64,000 nt of DNA, taken from the NCBI RefSeq assembly GCF_002159945.1, contig NZ_NFJQ01000004.1, positions 1-64,000 on the forward strand. The letters run 5' to 3'. Below are positions 49,592-58,821 of this stretch, piece by piece. Origin of the DNA: Cloacibacillus sp. An23. Its GTDB lineage: Bacteria; Synergistota; Synergistia; Synergistales; Synergistaceae. The position numbers and the translations under genes were made by a program. The notes under the pieces are model-generated. The model was not told the DNA's origin. It made no database searches and saw nothing but the letters and a program-made list of their open reading frames with translations. Positions within the stretch are counted from its first letter, which is position 1, and each line of letters starts with the position of its first letter.

Positions 49592-51097
49592 CTATCTGAT
49601 TCTCTGTCCCCAGAGCTTTGAAAAGACGACTGTGAGGATGAACACCGCCGCCAGAGACACGGCGAGCACCGCGGGAGTCGGGAAAAATCCCGCTACGATA
49701 TATCCGACGAGGCTGGCTGCCGCGACGGTCAGAGCGTAAGGGAGCTGCGTCTTGACGTGGTCGAGATGGTCGCAGCCCGCGCCCATCGACGAAAGTATCG
49801 TCGTGTCGGAAATCGGCGAGCAGTGGTCGCCGAACAGCCCGCCCGAAAGCACGGCGCCTATGCAGGGCAGCAGCGGCGCTTCGAGGCCGTAGGCCATAGG
49901 GATGGCGAGCGGGATAAGGATCGCGAACGCGCCCCACGAAGAGCCGGTCGAAAAACTGATTATCGCGCCGGTGACGAAGAGCAGGGCGGGGACTATCCAT
50001 CCGGGCACGTTGCCCTGCGCCATCATTACTATGTACTGCGCGGTGCCGACCTTCTTGCACACTGAGCCTATCGACCAGGCGAGCACGAGAATGAGAAGAA
50101 TGAACACAATTTCTTTCACGCCGCGCATATACATCTCATACGCCTCCGAGGTCGTCTTGACCTTCGCGTGGACCATGAGGGCTATACAGGCTATCGAAGC
50201 GACGAAATACCCCGAGCAGAGCGCGGTGCGGAGCAGGGCCCCAGGCGCGGGCTTCACAGGGAAGCCGGTCGGAATGAGAATGGCGAGGAACACTGTGAAC
50301 ATAAGTATAAGCGGGACGACGATGAAGCGCGCCTTGCCGTGCGTAATGTCGTCGGCGTCCACGCTGCCCATGACCTTCGCTTCCGGCCAGTAAGGCATAC
50401 CGGTATCGACGGTCCTCTTCTCCGCCCTGTGCATCGCGGAAAATTCAAATCCCATCACGGCGACCAGCGGAACGAGCAGCAGCGCGCCGAGAGCGTAGAA
50501 CTGATAAGGGATGACCTCGATGAAGGTCGTCCACTCCGAAGCGTGGTTGCCGAGCGCGTCGAACTCGTTGCGAATAAGTCCCTGGATATATATGCCCCAC
50601 CCGATGAACGGGATGAGTATGCAGACGGGCGAAGCGGTGGTGTCGAGCATCCACGCGAGCTTCTCGCGGCTGACCTTCATGCGGTCGCATATCGGGCGGA
50701 AGATGGAGCCGACGAGCAGCGGGCTGCACGAGTCGGAGAAGAAAATAAGTATCCCCGCGAGCCACGTGCCTATCTGCGCGCCGGTGCGTCCGCCTATCTT
50801 ATTCGCCGCGAGTTCGGCGAACGCCTTCGCGCCGCCTGAATATGTGACCACCCCGACGAAGCCTCCGACGAACACCATCATGACGAGCAGATTGGAATTA
50901 TACGAGTCCGCAGCCTGGACTAAAATAAAGTCCTTTACGAGCATAACGAGCGCGGCGAACGGGTTCCATCCGGTCAATATGAGAGCGCCGACATACGCGC
51001 CGAGAAAAAGAGCGACCAGAACATTCTTGAACTTCCACGCCACAAGAACCGCGACGACCGGCGGCAGAACAGATAAAATACCGAAATAACCTTCCAC
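49592..51097 (-). CDS. NhaC-family Na+/H+ antiporter-type transporter
   Basis: 501 residues with about 11-12 membrane segments. Characteristic blocks are SDSCSPLLVGSIFRPICDRM, DTTASPVCILIPFIGWG, STGSSWGAFAILIPLAIPMA and GGLFGDHCSPISDTTILSS, the last two being NhaC hallmarks. Members exchange Na+ for H+ or for solutes. The start ATG is 215 bases downstream of an inferred promoter at 51319-51347, whose -10 is covered by a palindrome. Confidence 0.93.
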   Translation of the reverse strand: MEGYFGILSVLPPVVAVLVAWKFKNVLVALFLGAYVGALILTGWNPFAALVMLVKDFILVQAADSYNSNLLVMMVFVGGFVGVVTYSGGAKAFAELAANKIGGRTGAQIGTWLAGILIFFSDSCSPLLVGSIFRPICDRMKVSREKLAWMLDTTASPVCILIPFIGWGIYIQGLIRNEFDALGNHASEWTTFIEVIPYQFYALGALLLVPLVAVMGFEFSAMHRAEKRTVDTGMPYWPEAKVMGSVDADDITHGKARFIVVPLILMFTVFLAILIPTGFPVKPAPGALLRTALCSGYFVASIACIALMVHAKVKTTSEAYEMYMRGVKEIVFILLILVLAWSIGSVCKKVGTAQYIVMMAQGNVPGWIVPALLFVTGAIISFSTGSSWGAFAILIPLAIPMAYGLEAPLLPCIGAVLSGGLFGDHCSPISDTTILSSMGAGCDHLDHVKTQLPYALTVAAASLVGYIVAGFFPTPAVLAVSLAAVFILTVVFSKLWGQRIR

Positions 51098-51316
51098 GTT
51101 TTTCCCTTCTTTCTACAGCTTGTACCCCACTTCTCTGCGCCTCGCGGCGCGCGCCCAGCAGGCCGCCCGCGCGCTGCGGCGCCGTATTAACGCGCTCCGT
51201 CCCTCCTTTCCGCAAACTCCCGCCCGGCGCGCGCCGTACATAGACGCCCGTGGCCGCACGGCGCGCGCTGACGAATAAATTATTTTCAGAAATATAGTAT
51301 CCTTATTTCAGTGAAG

Positions 51317-51328
51317 ATAGTATACTAT
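51317..51328. promoter_or_regulatory. Palindromic operator candidate (ATAGTATACTAT)
   Basis: A 12-base perfect palindrome with GTATAC centre, like FCD-GntR operators, overlapping the -10 of the nhaC promoter. A similar half-site TATAGTAT is at 51292-51299. Confidence 0.55.
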
Positions 51329-51347
51329 AAAGAATACAAGCTTTCAA
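51319..51347 (-). promoter_or_regulatory. Promoter of the nhaC-type operon
   Basis: -35 TTGAAA (51347-51342), 17-base spacer, -10 TATACT (51324-51319). Predicted leader is about 215 bases. Confidence 0.65.
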
Positions 51348-52223
51348 TATATTTTTTCAATTCAATTGATTGCAAATCAAAAAAGAAAAATTTGTTATTA
51401 TTCTTATATCGTTATGACGATTTGTTTTTCAGTATAAAAGCATACCCTTAGAGCGAAGCCGCCAACCTAAGGCCGTAGAGCCCGCTCGCCGGCGGTGCGG
51501 CACGCCTTCGCCTTTAAGTAAAAGCATGAAAGGCTCCGCCGGCATTTAAAAACTGCGCAAGCGCAGCACGGCAAGCCACGCAGCCCTCGCCGCGGCACTC
51601 GCAGCGCACGGACTTTATAAAATGCAATTTGCATCTCTGCCGCGTAGATTCCGAAAACGCACGGCGCACGGTCGGAGTTCTGCCGGACCGCCGTGAGCGT
51701 CCGGCGCGCCGGCCGGCGAGCGCGCGCTCCGCATTCTTTCAGCTTCACGGATGACGCGGCCGACGGAGCATCGCGCTTCGCTGCCATAGGTTCTGCCGTA
51801 AGAATTTCACCCATGATCCCCCGCCATTCGCGCCGCGCGCGGCATATACCATCCAGACGCCTCCGTCGCCTGCGCCCGCCTTTTTCATACAATGCGCCGG
51901 CCCGGACTGGCGGATATTCATATCCTGAAAAATGCGGCGTAACAATATAACCAGCCTCATTCGAAATCTATTAAGCGGATTGTTTTTCCCCGCCCCGGAT
52001 CATACAGTCCGTCATCGCGGAAAACACGAAACGAGCGGGCAATCGCGCATTCCTTTCAATCAATTCCGCGCACCGAGCGCCGCTTGCGTTCATCGCCTGC
52101 GGAACCCCGCGTCCATGCGCCGTTCGCGCGCTTTCGACGCGCTTACGGCGGCGGTGCGGCGTTATAACGACGCCCCGAAGACGCTTTATGCGCATAAGCC
52201 CGCACAGATATGCGGATTTTCTA

Positions 52224-52252
52224 TTGACAAATGCCGCAGAGTACCATACAAT
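52224..52252 (+). promoter_or_regulatory. Orphan promoter in the gene-poor region
   Basis: -35 TTGACA (52224-52229), 17-base spacer, -10 TACAAT (52247-52252). No supported ORF follows. The downstream frame at 52388 has GGAG nearby but its product resembles no protein. Confidence 0.45.
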
Positions 52253-52812
52253 ACAATCAGGAACAAAAGTATCAAAAATATTTTCTGCAATTTATTTTAT
52301 TCCTGCTCTATTTTCACTGCCTTCATCTCAACGGGCAGAGAGAGCCTTGCACTATCCGCCCGCGGCGCGGCGGCATGCGGAGTTTATATGGGGACGGACG
52401 GATTTTTTTCGTCCGGGGCGCGTGAGGATCGTTCCGTCTGTCGGGTTGGGGATCGTCCTGTTGGTTTGCCGTCATTACCGCAGCGCGTTGATGGGCGCGC
52501 CGAACGTTTGAAGCGGCGGCCCGGCGTCGGAACATCGCGGTGTGGATGCGTTTTCAGCGCGGTTTCGCGCTTTCGCCTTCATTAACCACTTCAAAACATC
52601 TTTTCCCCAGACAGCGGCTTTCCCGCTGCGCTTTCAAGGAGCCCTCGCGTTTTTCTACAACTTCACCGCGCGGGCTTCTTTAATTTTTGCCGCCTCCGCG
52701 CGAGTCTAATCCGACCGGCCGCGGCGGCGGCCGACAGTTTCAGCCTTTCCGTCCCAGGAGCGTCGCCGGTCCGCGGCTTCCCGACGTCAGAATCCGTTTG
52801 AAGCCCCGGATA

Positions 52813-53023
52813 TATAGTGAATTAACTAAAACAGCAAACATTTATGTCATTCCGGCAATCTTCTGGCCGGAATCTCCATCCCCAGCACCGAGGCTGAATG
52901 AAGCGGTATAGAGGCGACGGAGGCTATTAGGCATGGGGCGGAGGCCCCGCCCACAGTTTCACTCACCGGGTGCAGGCGATTTGCGGGACGGCATACATTT
53001 TTTTAAAAAGTTAATCAAGTATA
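52813..53023. mobile_element. MITE-like element with terminal inverted repeats
   Basis: TATAGTGAATTAACT (52813-52827) and AGTTAATCAAGTATA (53009-53023) are inverted repeats matching at 12 of 15 positions. Inside is a hairpin ATTCCGGC...GCCGGAAT (52849-52856, 52866-52873) and a GGCGG/CCGCC stem near 52935. The 211-base length, TA-rich ends and lack of a gene fit a Correia-like or IS630/mariner-type MITE. Confidence 0.5.
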
Positions 53024-53154
53024 GCGTCTCGCATTGCCGCGGCGCCGTCACGAATTTTGGCCGTTTGCTGAGAAAATGAGTCGATCAGCCGCGCCTATGC
53101 TCAGGCGGCGGGAGGCGTCTGCCGTTTCGCGCGGCCCGCGCGCGCAGTCTGCTG

Positions 53155-53847
53155 CTACAGCAGCAGGGCCGCGAGCGGGACCGCCGCCACGGTGACGAGG
53201 CCGGCCGCCGCTATCGCGAGGCTGCTCATGGCTCCCTCCGCCTCGCCCATCTCGAACGCCTTGAGCGTGCCGAAGGCGTGTGAGCTGGTGCCTATCGCTA
53301 TGCCTTTCGCCACCGGGTCTGTAACGCGCAGCAGGCGCAGCAGCGGAGCCGCGGTGAGGTATCCGAAGGCCCCTGTTATTACGGTCGCAAGCATCGTGAG
53401 CGCCGCGACGCCGCCCATTTCCTCGCTGAGTTTCATGCCTATCGCCGCCGTGATGGATTTCGGCAGAAGCGTAGTGTAGACATGGTGCTCGAAGCCTGCG
53501 AGGGCGGAGACGGCGAATATGCTCAGCACGTTGGCTGCGACGCCCGCCGCAATGCCGCAGCATATCGCGCGCGCGTTGCGCTTCAGCAGGTGGAGCTGGC
53601 GATAGAGCGGTATCGCGAGGCAGACGGTAGCGGGGGTGAGCAGGTCGCCGATGTATTTAGCTCCAAGGTTGTATGTGTCGTAGGAGACGCCGGAGACCGC
53701 GAGGAAGGCTATCACGAGGACGTTGGTCGTGATGAGCGGGTTCAGCAGCGGCGTCTTCACTTTTTTGTGCAGGGCGGAGCCTATGAGGTACGCGCCGAAG
53801 GTGAGCGCGAGGCCGAAGAAGAGCGAGCCGGAGATTATTCCGTCCAT
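53155..53847 (-). CDS. lrgB: LrgB/CidB-family membrane protein
   Basis: 230 residues with 7-8 hydrophobic segments. Family blocks are KTPLLNPLITTNVLVIAFL, YIGDLLTPATVCLAIPLY, LPKSITAAIGMKLSEEMGG and GTSSHAFGTLKAFEMGEAEG. LrgAB/CidAB proteins modulate murein hydrolase activity or transport pyruvate or glycolate-like acids in other bacteria. Its start overlaps the lrgA end by 13 bases, so the pair is co-translated. It is last in the prmA-rsmE-lrgA-lrgB run. Confidence 0.95.
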   Translation of the reverse strand: MDGIISGSLFFGLALTFGAYLIGSALHKKVKTPLLNPLITTNVLVIAFLAVSGVSYDTYNLGAKYIGDLLTPATVCLAIPLYRQLHLLKRNARAICCGIAAGVAANVLSIFAVSALAGFEHHVYTTLLPKSITAAIGMKLSEEMGGVAALTMLATVITGAFGYLTAAPLLRLLRVTDPVAKGIAIGTSSHAFGTLKAFEMGEAEGAMSSLAIAAAGLVTVAAVPLAALLL

Positions 53848-54197
53848 CTGCCGCTTTTCCTCCTTATCACGTGCTGGGTGACGAGGCCCGTGACCGCCAT
53901 CACGACGACGGTCGAGAGCAGCACCGCGATGACGAACGGCCAGAGGACGCGCATGACCTCTTTGTAGTGCTCGATGACTCCCGCGGAGCCCGGAATGAAC
54001 ATCAGCGGCATCATTTCTATCAGGAAGCGCCCGGCGTCTTCTACGTCAGGAAGTTTCACTATGCCGGCGCAGAGCGCCACGAGCATCAGCAGGAGGCCGT
54101 AGACGCCGGCGGGGATCGGGAGCGGCACGCAGAGGTTGCAGAGCTCCCCGAGGAAGCTTATGAAGAATATGATAAAGACCTGTTTCAAATATTTCAT
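53835..54197 (-). CDS. lrgA: LrgA/CidA-family holin-like membrane protein
   Basis: 120 residues, four hydrophobic segments. The LPIPAGVYGLLLMLVALCAG and AGRFLIEMMPLMFIPGSAGV segments match LrgA/CidA. It is a small membrane partner of LrgB, described as holin-like or as part of a pyruvate carrier. The start ATG lies 54 bases downstream of rsmE. Translation is probably coupled to LrgB through the overlap. Confidence 0.94.
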   Translation of the reverse strand: MKYLKQVFIIFFISFLGELCNLCVPLPIPAGVYGLLLMLVALCAGIVKLPDVEDAGRFLIEMMPLMFIPGSAGVIEHYKEVMRVLWPFVIAVLLSTVVVMAVTGLVTQHVIRRKSGRWTE

Positions 54198-54251
54198 TAA
54201 GAGTAAATCTCTCCAAGCGCGGGCAGGAGGCCCGCAAGAAAAGCTTTTGTT

Positions 54252-54968
54252 TTATTTTTTGTACAGCATCGCCGCGCCTGAGCAGAAGGCGGCGACGGCG
54301 GTGCTCGCGCGCATTATCCTGGCGCCGAGCGAAACGGGGGCGAAGCCCTCGGCGAGCAGCAACTCCGCCTCTTCCGGAGCCCAGTCGCCCTCGGGGCCTA
54401 CGGCGAGCGCGAGCGCGCTTTCTATAGCAGCATCGCGCAGCGGCAGGGTTCCGTCGGAAAGCATCGCGGCCAGGCGCTGCGCCGGCATCGCTGCGAAATC
54501 CATCGCGGAGAGGGGCACAGGCTCGCACAGCAGCGGCGGCGCGGCGGCCCCGGCCTGTTTCGTCGCTTCGTCGAGGATTTTGCGCCAGCGCTTCATCTTA
54601 TCGGCGAGGCGCGCGCCCTCGTAGCGCGGGACGCTTCTTTCGCAGACTGCGAGGTGTATGCGGAATACCCCGGTCTCGGCGCAGAAGCGCAGCGCCTCGT
54701 CGAGCTGGTCGTTTTTGAGCAGCCCCAGCACGAGCTCCATGCGCGGCTCGAAGGCCGCCTCCGTCTCGCGCGAAAGCTCGCGCGCCGTGACCGCGCCGCC
54801 GCCGCAATGAAGCCGCAGAGTTATCTTCTCTCCGTTCAGCAGCCCTTCGACCAGCGAGCCGGTGTAGCAGTGACGGACGCGGACGAGGTGGTGCGCCTCC
54901 TCCGCGTCTATCGTCCAGATGCCGTTATCGAAGGAACAGCGCTCAAGCCTCAGCCTTGGCAGCGACAC
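54252..54968 (-). CDS. rsmE: 16S rRNA m3U1498 methyltransferase
   Basis: 238 residues of the SPOUT methyltransferase family. An N-terminal PUA-like segment (HHLVRVRHCYTGSLVEG) is followed by the knotted AdoMet domain with LAVGPEGDWAPEEAELL and SLGARIMRASTAVAAF. The known target is U1498 of 16S rRNA; this is assigned by family. The start overlaps the end of prmA by 26 bases. prmA-rsmE is a common bacterial gene pair. Confidence 0.93.
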   Translation of the reverse strand: MSLPRLRLERCSFDNGIWTIDAEEAHHLVRVRHCYTGSLVEGLLNGEKITLRLHCGGGAVTARELSRETEAAFEPRMELVLGLLKNDQLDEALRFCAETGVFRIHLAVCERSVPRYEGARLADKMKRWRKILDEATKQAGAAAPPLLCEPVPLSAMDFAAMPAQRLAAMLSDGTLPLRDAAIESALALAVGPEGDWAPEEAELLLAEGFAPVSLGARIMRASTAVAAFCSGAAMLYKK

Positions 54969-55815
54969 CCCACCATTCTCCTTTTACGAGCTGTTCAACC
55001 GGCTTCATTCCCGCCTTTTTCAGCGCTTCGAGGAAAACGGGCTTTTCCTTCTCGAGCATGCCGGAGAATATCGCCGTTCCCTCCGCGCCTATAACGCCGG
55101 GAACGTCGCCTACCATCGTCGTGAGCGGGTCGAGCAGGATGTTCGCCGTCAGTATGTCGGCCTTATGCCCGAAGTCTTTGAGCAGGTCTCCGACTGCAAG
55201 GTCTATCTTCTCCGGCGGCAGGTCGTTGAGCTCGAAGTTTTTGCGTACTTCTTCGATGACCGCCGGATCTATGTCGCGCGCGTAGGCGAAGTCAGCGCCG
55301 AGCTTAAGCGCGCCTATCGTCAGTATGCCGGAGCCGGTGCCGATGTCCGCCGTCGTCATGCCGGGGCGCAGATATTTTTCAAGCAGCTCGAGCACTATCT
55401 GAGTGCTCTCATGGTATCCCGTGCCGAAGGCGCTTCCCGGGTTGATGTACAGCGGTATGCGGTCCGCCGGCTCCGTCCCGCGGTGCCACGGCGCGAGGAC
55501 GACGAGGCCGCGGCCGACGGGAAGCGGAGGGAAAGCCTCTTCTACGACGACGTTCCACGGCTGGTTCTCAATCTTGCCGGAATCTTCTATCTCTACGCCG
55601 GGGAATTCCTTCATAGCCTCGGCGAGCCTGTTTTTCCAGTACGATATGTCTTCGGCGCTCTTATAGTACATGCGGAGTCTCGAAACGCCGTCGGGCATCT
55701 CCTGAAGCTCCGTGCCGATGCTTCCAGATATATCTGCGAGCGAAAGGAGATTATCCTCGCAGCCCGCGCTCGTATTTATAGTTATATACCACCAGTAGCC
55801 GTCAGCGGCGTTCAT
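54943..55815 (-). CDS. prmA: Ribosomal protein L11 methyltransferase
   Basis: 290 residues. PrmA methylates ribosomal protein L11. The N-terminal substrate-binding domain starts MNAADGYWWYITINTSAGCE. The class I AdoMet domain has PGSAFGTGYHESTQIVLELL, the motif I strand TTADIGTGSGILTIGALKLG and ILTANILLDPLTT (NxL motif IV). It is first in a run with rsmE and lrgAB. A terminator at 55840 isolates it from the zinc-ribbon gene. Confidence 0.95.
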   Translation of the reverse strand: MNAADGYWWYITINTSAGCEDNLLSLADISGSIGTELQEMPDGVSRLRMYYKSAEDISYWKNRLAEAMKEFPGVEIEDSGKIENQPWNVVVEEAFPPLPVGRGLVVLAPWHRGTEPADRIPLYINPGSAFGTGYHESTQIVLELLEKYLRPGMTTADIGTGSGILTIGALKLGADFAYARDIDPAVIEEVRKNFELNDLPPEKIDLAVGDLLKDFGHKADILTANILLDPLTTMVGDVPGVIGAEGTAIFSGMLEKEKPVFLEALKKAGMKPVEQLVKGEWWGVAAKAEA

Positions 55816-55839
55816 GGCGACAGCCTCCTTCCGCCTTTA

Positions 55840-55863
55840 TAAAAAGGCCCGCGCGTCGCGCGG
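55840..55863 (-). terminator. Terminator after the zinc-ribbon gene
   Basis: CCGCGCG (55849-55855) and CGCGCGG (55857-55863) form a tight hairpin, followed on the minus strand by CC and five T. Lies ten bases past the zinc-ribbon stop. Confidence 0.6.
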
Positions 55864-55873
55864 AATATCTTTT

Positions 55874-56341
55874 CTAGTTGAGCTTGGCTCCGCAGTCGGT
55901 GCAGAACTTCGCGCACTCCTCGTTCACCGCGCCGCACGACGGACACACGACGACCGAGGGCTGCGGCTTTTCAAGCTGCGCGCCGCACTCCTGGCAGAAC
56001 TTCGCCTGTTTCCCGTTTTTCGCGCCGCACGCCTGGCAGGTGACGAACGAAGCTTCCGCAGCCTCCTTGGCCGCGCGCTCGCGTTCGAGCTCGGCTTCGA
56101 GTTCTGATATGACCCTCATGTGCTCGTCTATCTCTATGCAGTATTCGAGAATGTCGTCGTCTACCGGCCCCATGTCGCCGGCGCGCTTCGCGTAATAGTA
56201 TTCGCCTATCTTGCGGCACGCCTCGTCGACGGCCCTTTTTTCGGAGCTTATCCTGCTCTTTATGCGCGTGGTCTCTACGGCGTCGTTCGCCGCATCCTTC
56301 ACGCTTTTAGCCAGATCGTTGAGCTTGTCAAAAAACGCCAT
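55874..56341 (-). CDS. Double zinc-ribbon protein with N-terminal coiled coil
   Basis: 155 residues. The first two thirds are a long charged helix (MAFFDKLNDLAKSVKDAAND to about 95). Two zinc ribbons follow: CQACGAKNGKQAKFCQECG and CPSCGAVNEECAKFCTDCG. There is no membrane segment. Proteins of this build are common in gut anaerobes but their function is not known. The frame continues upstream to 56440, but ATG 56341 follows GGAGGAGGAG. Confidence 0.82.
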   Translation of the reverse strand: MAFFDKLNDLAKSVKDAANDAVETTRIKSRISSEKRAVDEACRKIGEYYYAKRAGDMGPVDDDILEYCIEIDEHMRVISELEAELERERAAKEAAEASFVTCQACGAKNGKQAKFCQECGAQLEKPQPSVVVCPSCGAVNEECAKFCTDCGAKLN

Positions 56342-56480
56342 TACGTCTCCTCCTCCGTATTGGATGACACACTTACCAGTATAGCACATCGCGCCGCGCG
56401 CGAAGCGCCGTGAAACGGAGGAACGGGCGCGGAACGGCATCGCGGCGGCAGTTCCGCGTTTCCTTATCCACGTTCTTTCG

Positions 56481-57863
56481 TTACGCGAACACCTGCCGGT
56501 ATTTCTCTTTCAGCGCGTCGGGCGCGGCCTTGATAATCTCGCCGCCGCCATTTCCGGACTCACGTCCCCATATCGCCCAGAGCACGCCGCGCCATAGGAA
56601 GTCTTTCGCATCCTCGTCATGCTCATCCTCTTCCGGCAGATAATCTGCCAGACGGTTCTTGATTTCAAGCAGAGAGTCGAGGCTTTCGTCATTGGCTATC
56701 AGAGAGCGGAACTCTTTCGCTGGGTCAAGCGACTGCATAGACTGGACGCCGTGGAGCAATACGGGCATGGTCTGCCGCGTGAAGCCGAACTTTTTAAAAA
56801 AGGCGTGGATGAATTTTTCCTGCAATGACGAATGTTCGTCGTCGCAGAGGTCTAAGTAACCGCACACCAGAGGCAGCCATTCAGGCCCCTCCATGCCGAG
56901 CGCGAATACGGCGAATGTTCCGGGCATTGCGCAGAGCTCGTCGCTCATGTTGTTGTACCACTCGTCCTCGCGCATAGCGAGCCGCGCGTACCGCTCTATC
57001 AGGCCGTGAAGCCGCGGATACCGCACCGCGCAGGCGAAGAGCTGGTTGACTCCCTTCTTCGGAAGCCCGGGAATTGGCAGGTAAATCTTTTCCGGCCCGC
57101 GGAACTCTACGGAGTAGCTGCGCGGAAACTCCGGATGCTCCAGCGCCTCGCACAGATAGCCCAGCGCCTCGGCGCAGCATTCCTCGGAGCAGTCTCTCGC
57201 TGTGATGCGGATCACGGCGAACGCGTCGTTGGCGGACGCGGTTAGATGTTCTGTCTTCCTCTTTTGAATATTGGGAGGCAGTTTGCCGCTTCCGTTGTTT
57301 TTAAGCTCCTTCACTATGTCGGGGCGAAGCTGCGAAACCAGTCCAAATAAATGCCTCGTTGTCACGGATTCAAAGCTGGCACCGTAGACCGTATGGCAGA
57401 CCGCGGCGTAGCACGTGAAGCGGAGCAGGTTTTCGTCCACATCTTCCTGCCGCAGCTCCGGGGATACCGTGCATGGCGGATAGCACGAAAAATAGTTGTC
57501 TTTCTCCCCCTCCACAAAATAGCGTTTCTGTACGGTCTTTTCTATGTATTTTCCCAACGAATGACCGATCTCGCGCCAGCCGGCCAGCCGCCGCAGAGCG
57601 TCGCAGAAGGCGACTGCCTCATCGTAGGGGAATCCTTTCAGCGGCAGCCGCCCCAAGTATCGCTCAAGAATTTGCCATGGGAGGAACGGCGTCCCGTTGT
57701 GACTGCGCACAACCGTCGGGAAGGCCGAGTGGTTTTCCAGTGCGGTTCCGTCAAACACGTCCTGAATACATACATCCGCCTCCGCCAGCAGCTCCGGCGC
57801 TGTGTCCGGCTCGTGTATCAGATAGTACCGGCCGTGCAGGCCGTCTCGTTTTGGTAAGTTCAC
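56481..57863 (-). CDS. Unknown protein (possibly DUF6138-like)
   Basis: 460 residues, soluble, with no signal or membrane span. The N-terminus reads NLPKRDGLHGRYYLIHEPDT, with later helical segments and several Cys/His. I do not recognise it with confidence; DUF6138 is a faint possibility. The start is GTG 57863, seven bases after AAGGAGG. It lies 98 bases downstream of a DUF4304 gene on the same strand, so the two probably share a transcript. Confidence 0.7.
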   Translation of the reverse strand: MNLPKRDGLHGRYYLIHEPDTAPELLAEADVCIQDVFDGTALENHSAFPTVVRSHNGTPFLPWQILERYLGRLPLKGFPYDEAVAFCDALRRLAGWREIGHSLGKYIEKTVQKRYFVEGEKDNYFSCYPPCTVSPELRQEDVDENLLRFTCYAAVCHTVYGASFESVTTRHLFGLVSQLRPDIVKELKNNGSGKLPPNIQKRKTEHLTASANDAFAVIRITARDCSEECCAEALGYLCEALEHPEFPRSYSVEFRGPEKIYLPIPGLPKKGVNQLFACAVRYPRLHGLIERYARLAMREDEWYNNMSDELCAMPGTFAVFALGMEGPEWLPLVCGYLDLCDDEHSSLQEKFIHAFFKKFGFTRQTMPVLLHGVQSMQSLDPAKEFRSLIANDESLDSLLEIKNRLADYLPEEDEHDEDAKDFLWRGVLWAIWGRESGNGGGEIIKAAPDALKEKYRQVFA

Positions 57864-57961
57864 AGCGTTTCCTCCTTGAAAATCATGATTTTTCTCGTTG
57901 GTGTGTTTCGCCCTACGGGCATATTCCCGCGGCACTCCGCGCGGCAGAGCATTGCACGCCG

Positions 57962-58714
57962 CTATCTCAGCCCCAGCTTCGCCGCGAGCCCGTCCAGATA
58001 GTCGAGATGCCCGCGGCTCGCGCCGTATATTGTGACGAAGCCGTCCTCCTGCGCGGTTATATCCTGCCCCATGTACACGATACGCTCGCCTTTTTTCAGA
58101 TAATAACGCCGGCCGTTCTTCGTCATGTCATTGTATTCTTCCAGCTTCAGCCTGTAGTGCTTTTCAAAAAGCTCTCTCGCTTTCTCCACATCGCCGAGAT
58201 GTCCGTATATCATGGATTCTTCGAGCAGTATCTGGTTTCTGCATAAAACGTCGAACGACGGGAAATCCCTGCGGCGCGTGAGTACGGCCCGTCTCTCCGA
58301 GAGAATGTCGAAAACCGGCAGAACTTTGTTCAGCACGTCGCAGAGTATCTCATTTGCGGCGGCCTCCGTGCCGTCCGTGACACGGAAGCATTTCTCCACT
58401 CCGCCGTCGATAAACCCGAGTCTCGAACGGATAGTGCATTCGTATTCCTTGTAATATTTTTTCACGGGCCTTGACGGGAAGAACTCCCTCTCAGAGCATT
58501 CCGGCACTCTTATTCCGAGGTTGACCCACATACGGTCCGTATCGCCTCTGTACGCCTGCCCGCATTGGAAACTGATTACCTGCGATATGTCCTCGGAGAC
58601 GAATCTGTGAAGTGTACGCCCGTGTTTGCGGAATCCGAATTTTTTTATTCCGGCGTATACTGCACCTTCAATAGCGTTGATCGCCTCGGTTACCGGCGAA
58701 GCCGCGTTCTTCAT
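57962..58714 (-). CDS. DUF4304-domain protein
   Basis: 250 residues. The N-terminal half fits DUF4304: KKFGFRKHGRTLHRFVSEDI, SFQCGQAYRGDTDRMWVNLG. The C-terminal half is helical (DVEKARELFEKHYRLKLEEY) and ends in ASRGHLDYLDGLAAKLGLR. DUF4304 proteins are often found near polymorphic-toxin or immunity genes; no toxin is visible here. ATG 58714 follows GAAGGAG; the frame reaches 58840. Confidence 0.82.
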   Translation of the reverse strand: MKNAASPVTEAINAIEGAVYAGIKKFGFRKHGRTLHRFVSEDISQVISFQCGQAYRGDTDRMWVNLGIRVPECSEREFFPSRPVKKYYKEYECTIRSRLGFIDGGVEKCFRVTDGTEAAANEILCDVLNKVLPVFDILSERRAVLTRRRDFPSFDVLCRNQILLEESMIYGHLGDVEKARELFEKHYRLKLEEYNDMTKNGRRYYLKKGERIVYMGQDITAQEDGFVTIYGASRGHLDYLDGLAAKLGLR

Positions 58715-58821
58715 TAAAATTCTCCTTCGTCTCGCGGCCAGCCGTTCCGCCGCGGAAATATGATCCTCTTTACCAGTATTATACCGCCGCGCGCATTTCA
58801 CGCCGCCGGCGGACGATACGG

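Larger units (their letters stand above)
51098..53154. other. Gene-poor region of 2.06 kb
   Basis: No gene here can be supported. The 51270-51440 part is AT-rich and holds the nhaC promoter. 51470-52190 consists of GC-rich sequence with only arginine- or alanine-rich frames and no ribosome sites. A plus-strand promoter-like element lies at 52224-52252 and a MITE-like element at 52813-53023. The rest may be decayed coding sequence. Confidence 0.5.

Noticed and set aside
51467-51892. A minus-strand frame of 141 codons, rich in Arg, Cys and Ala
   Set aside because: No ribosome site, no domain, composition typical of random GC-rich sequence.
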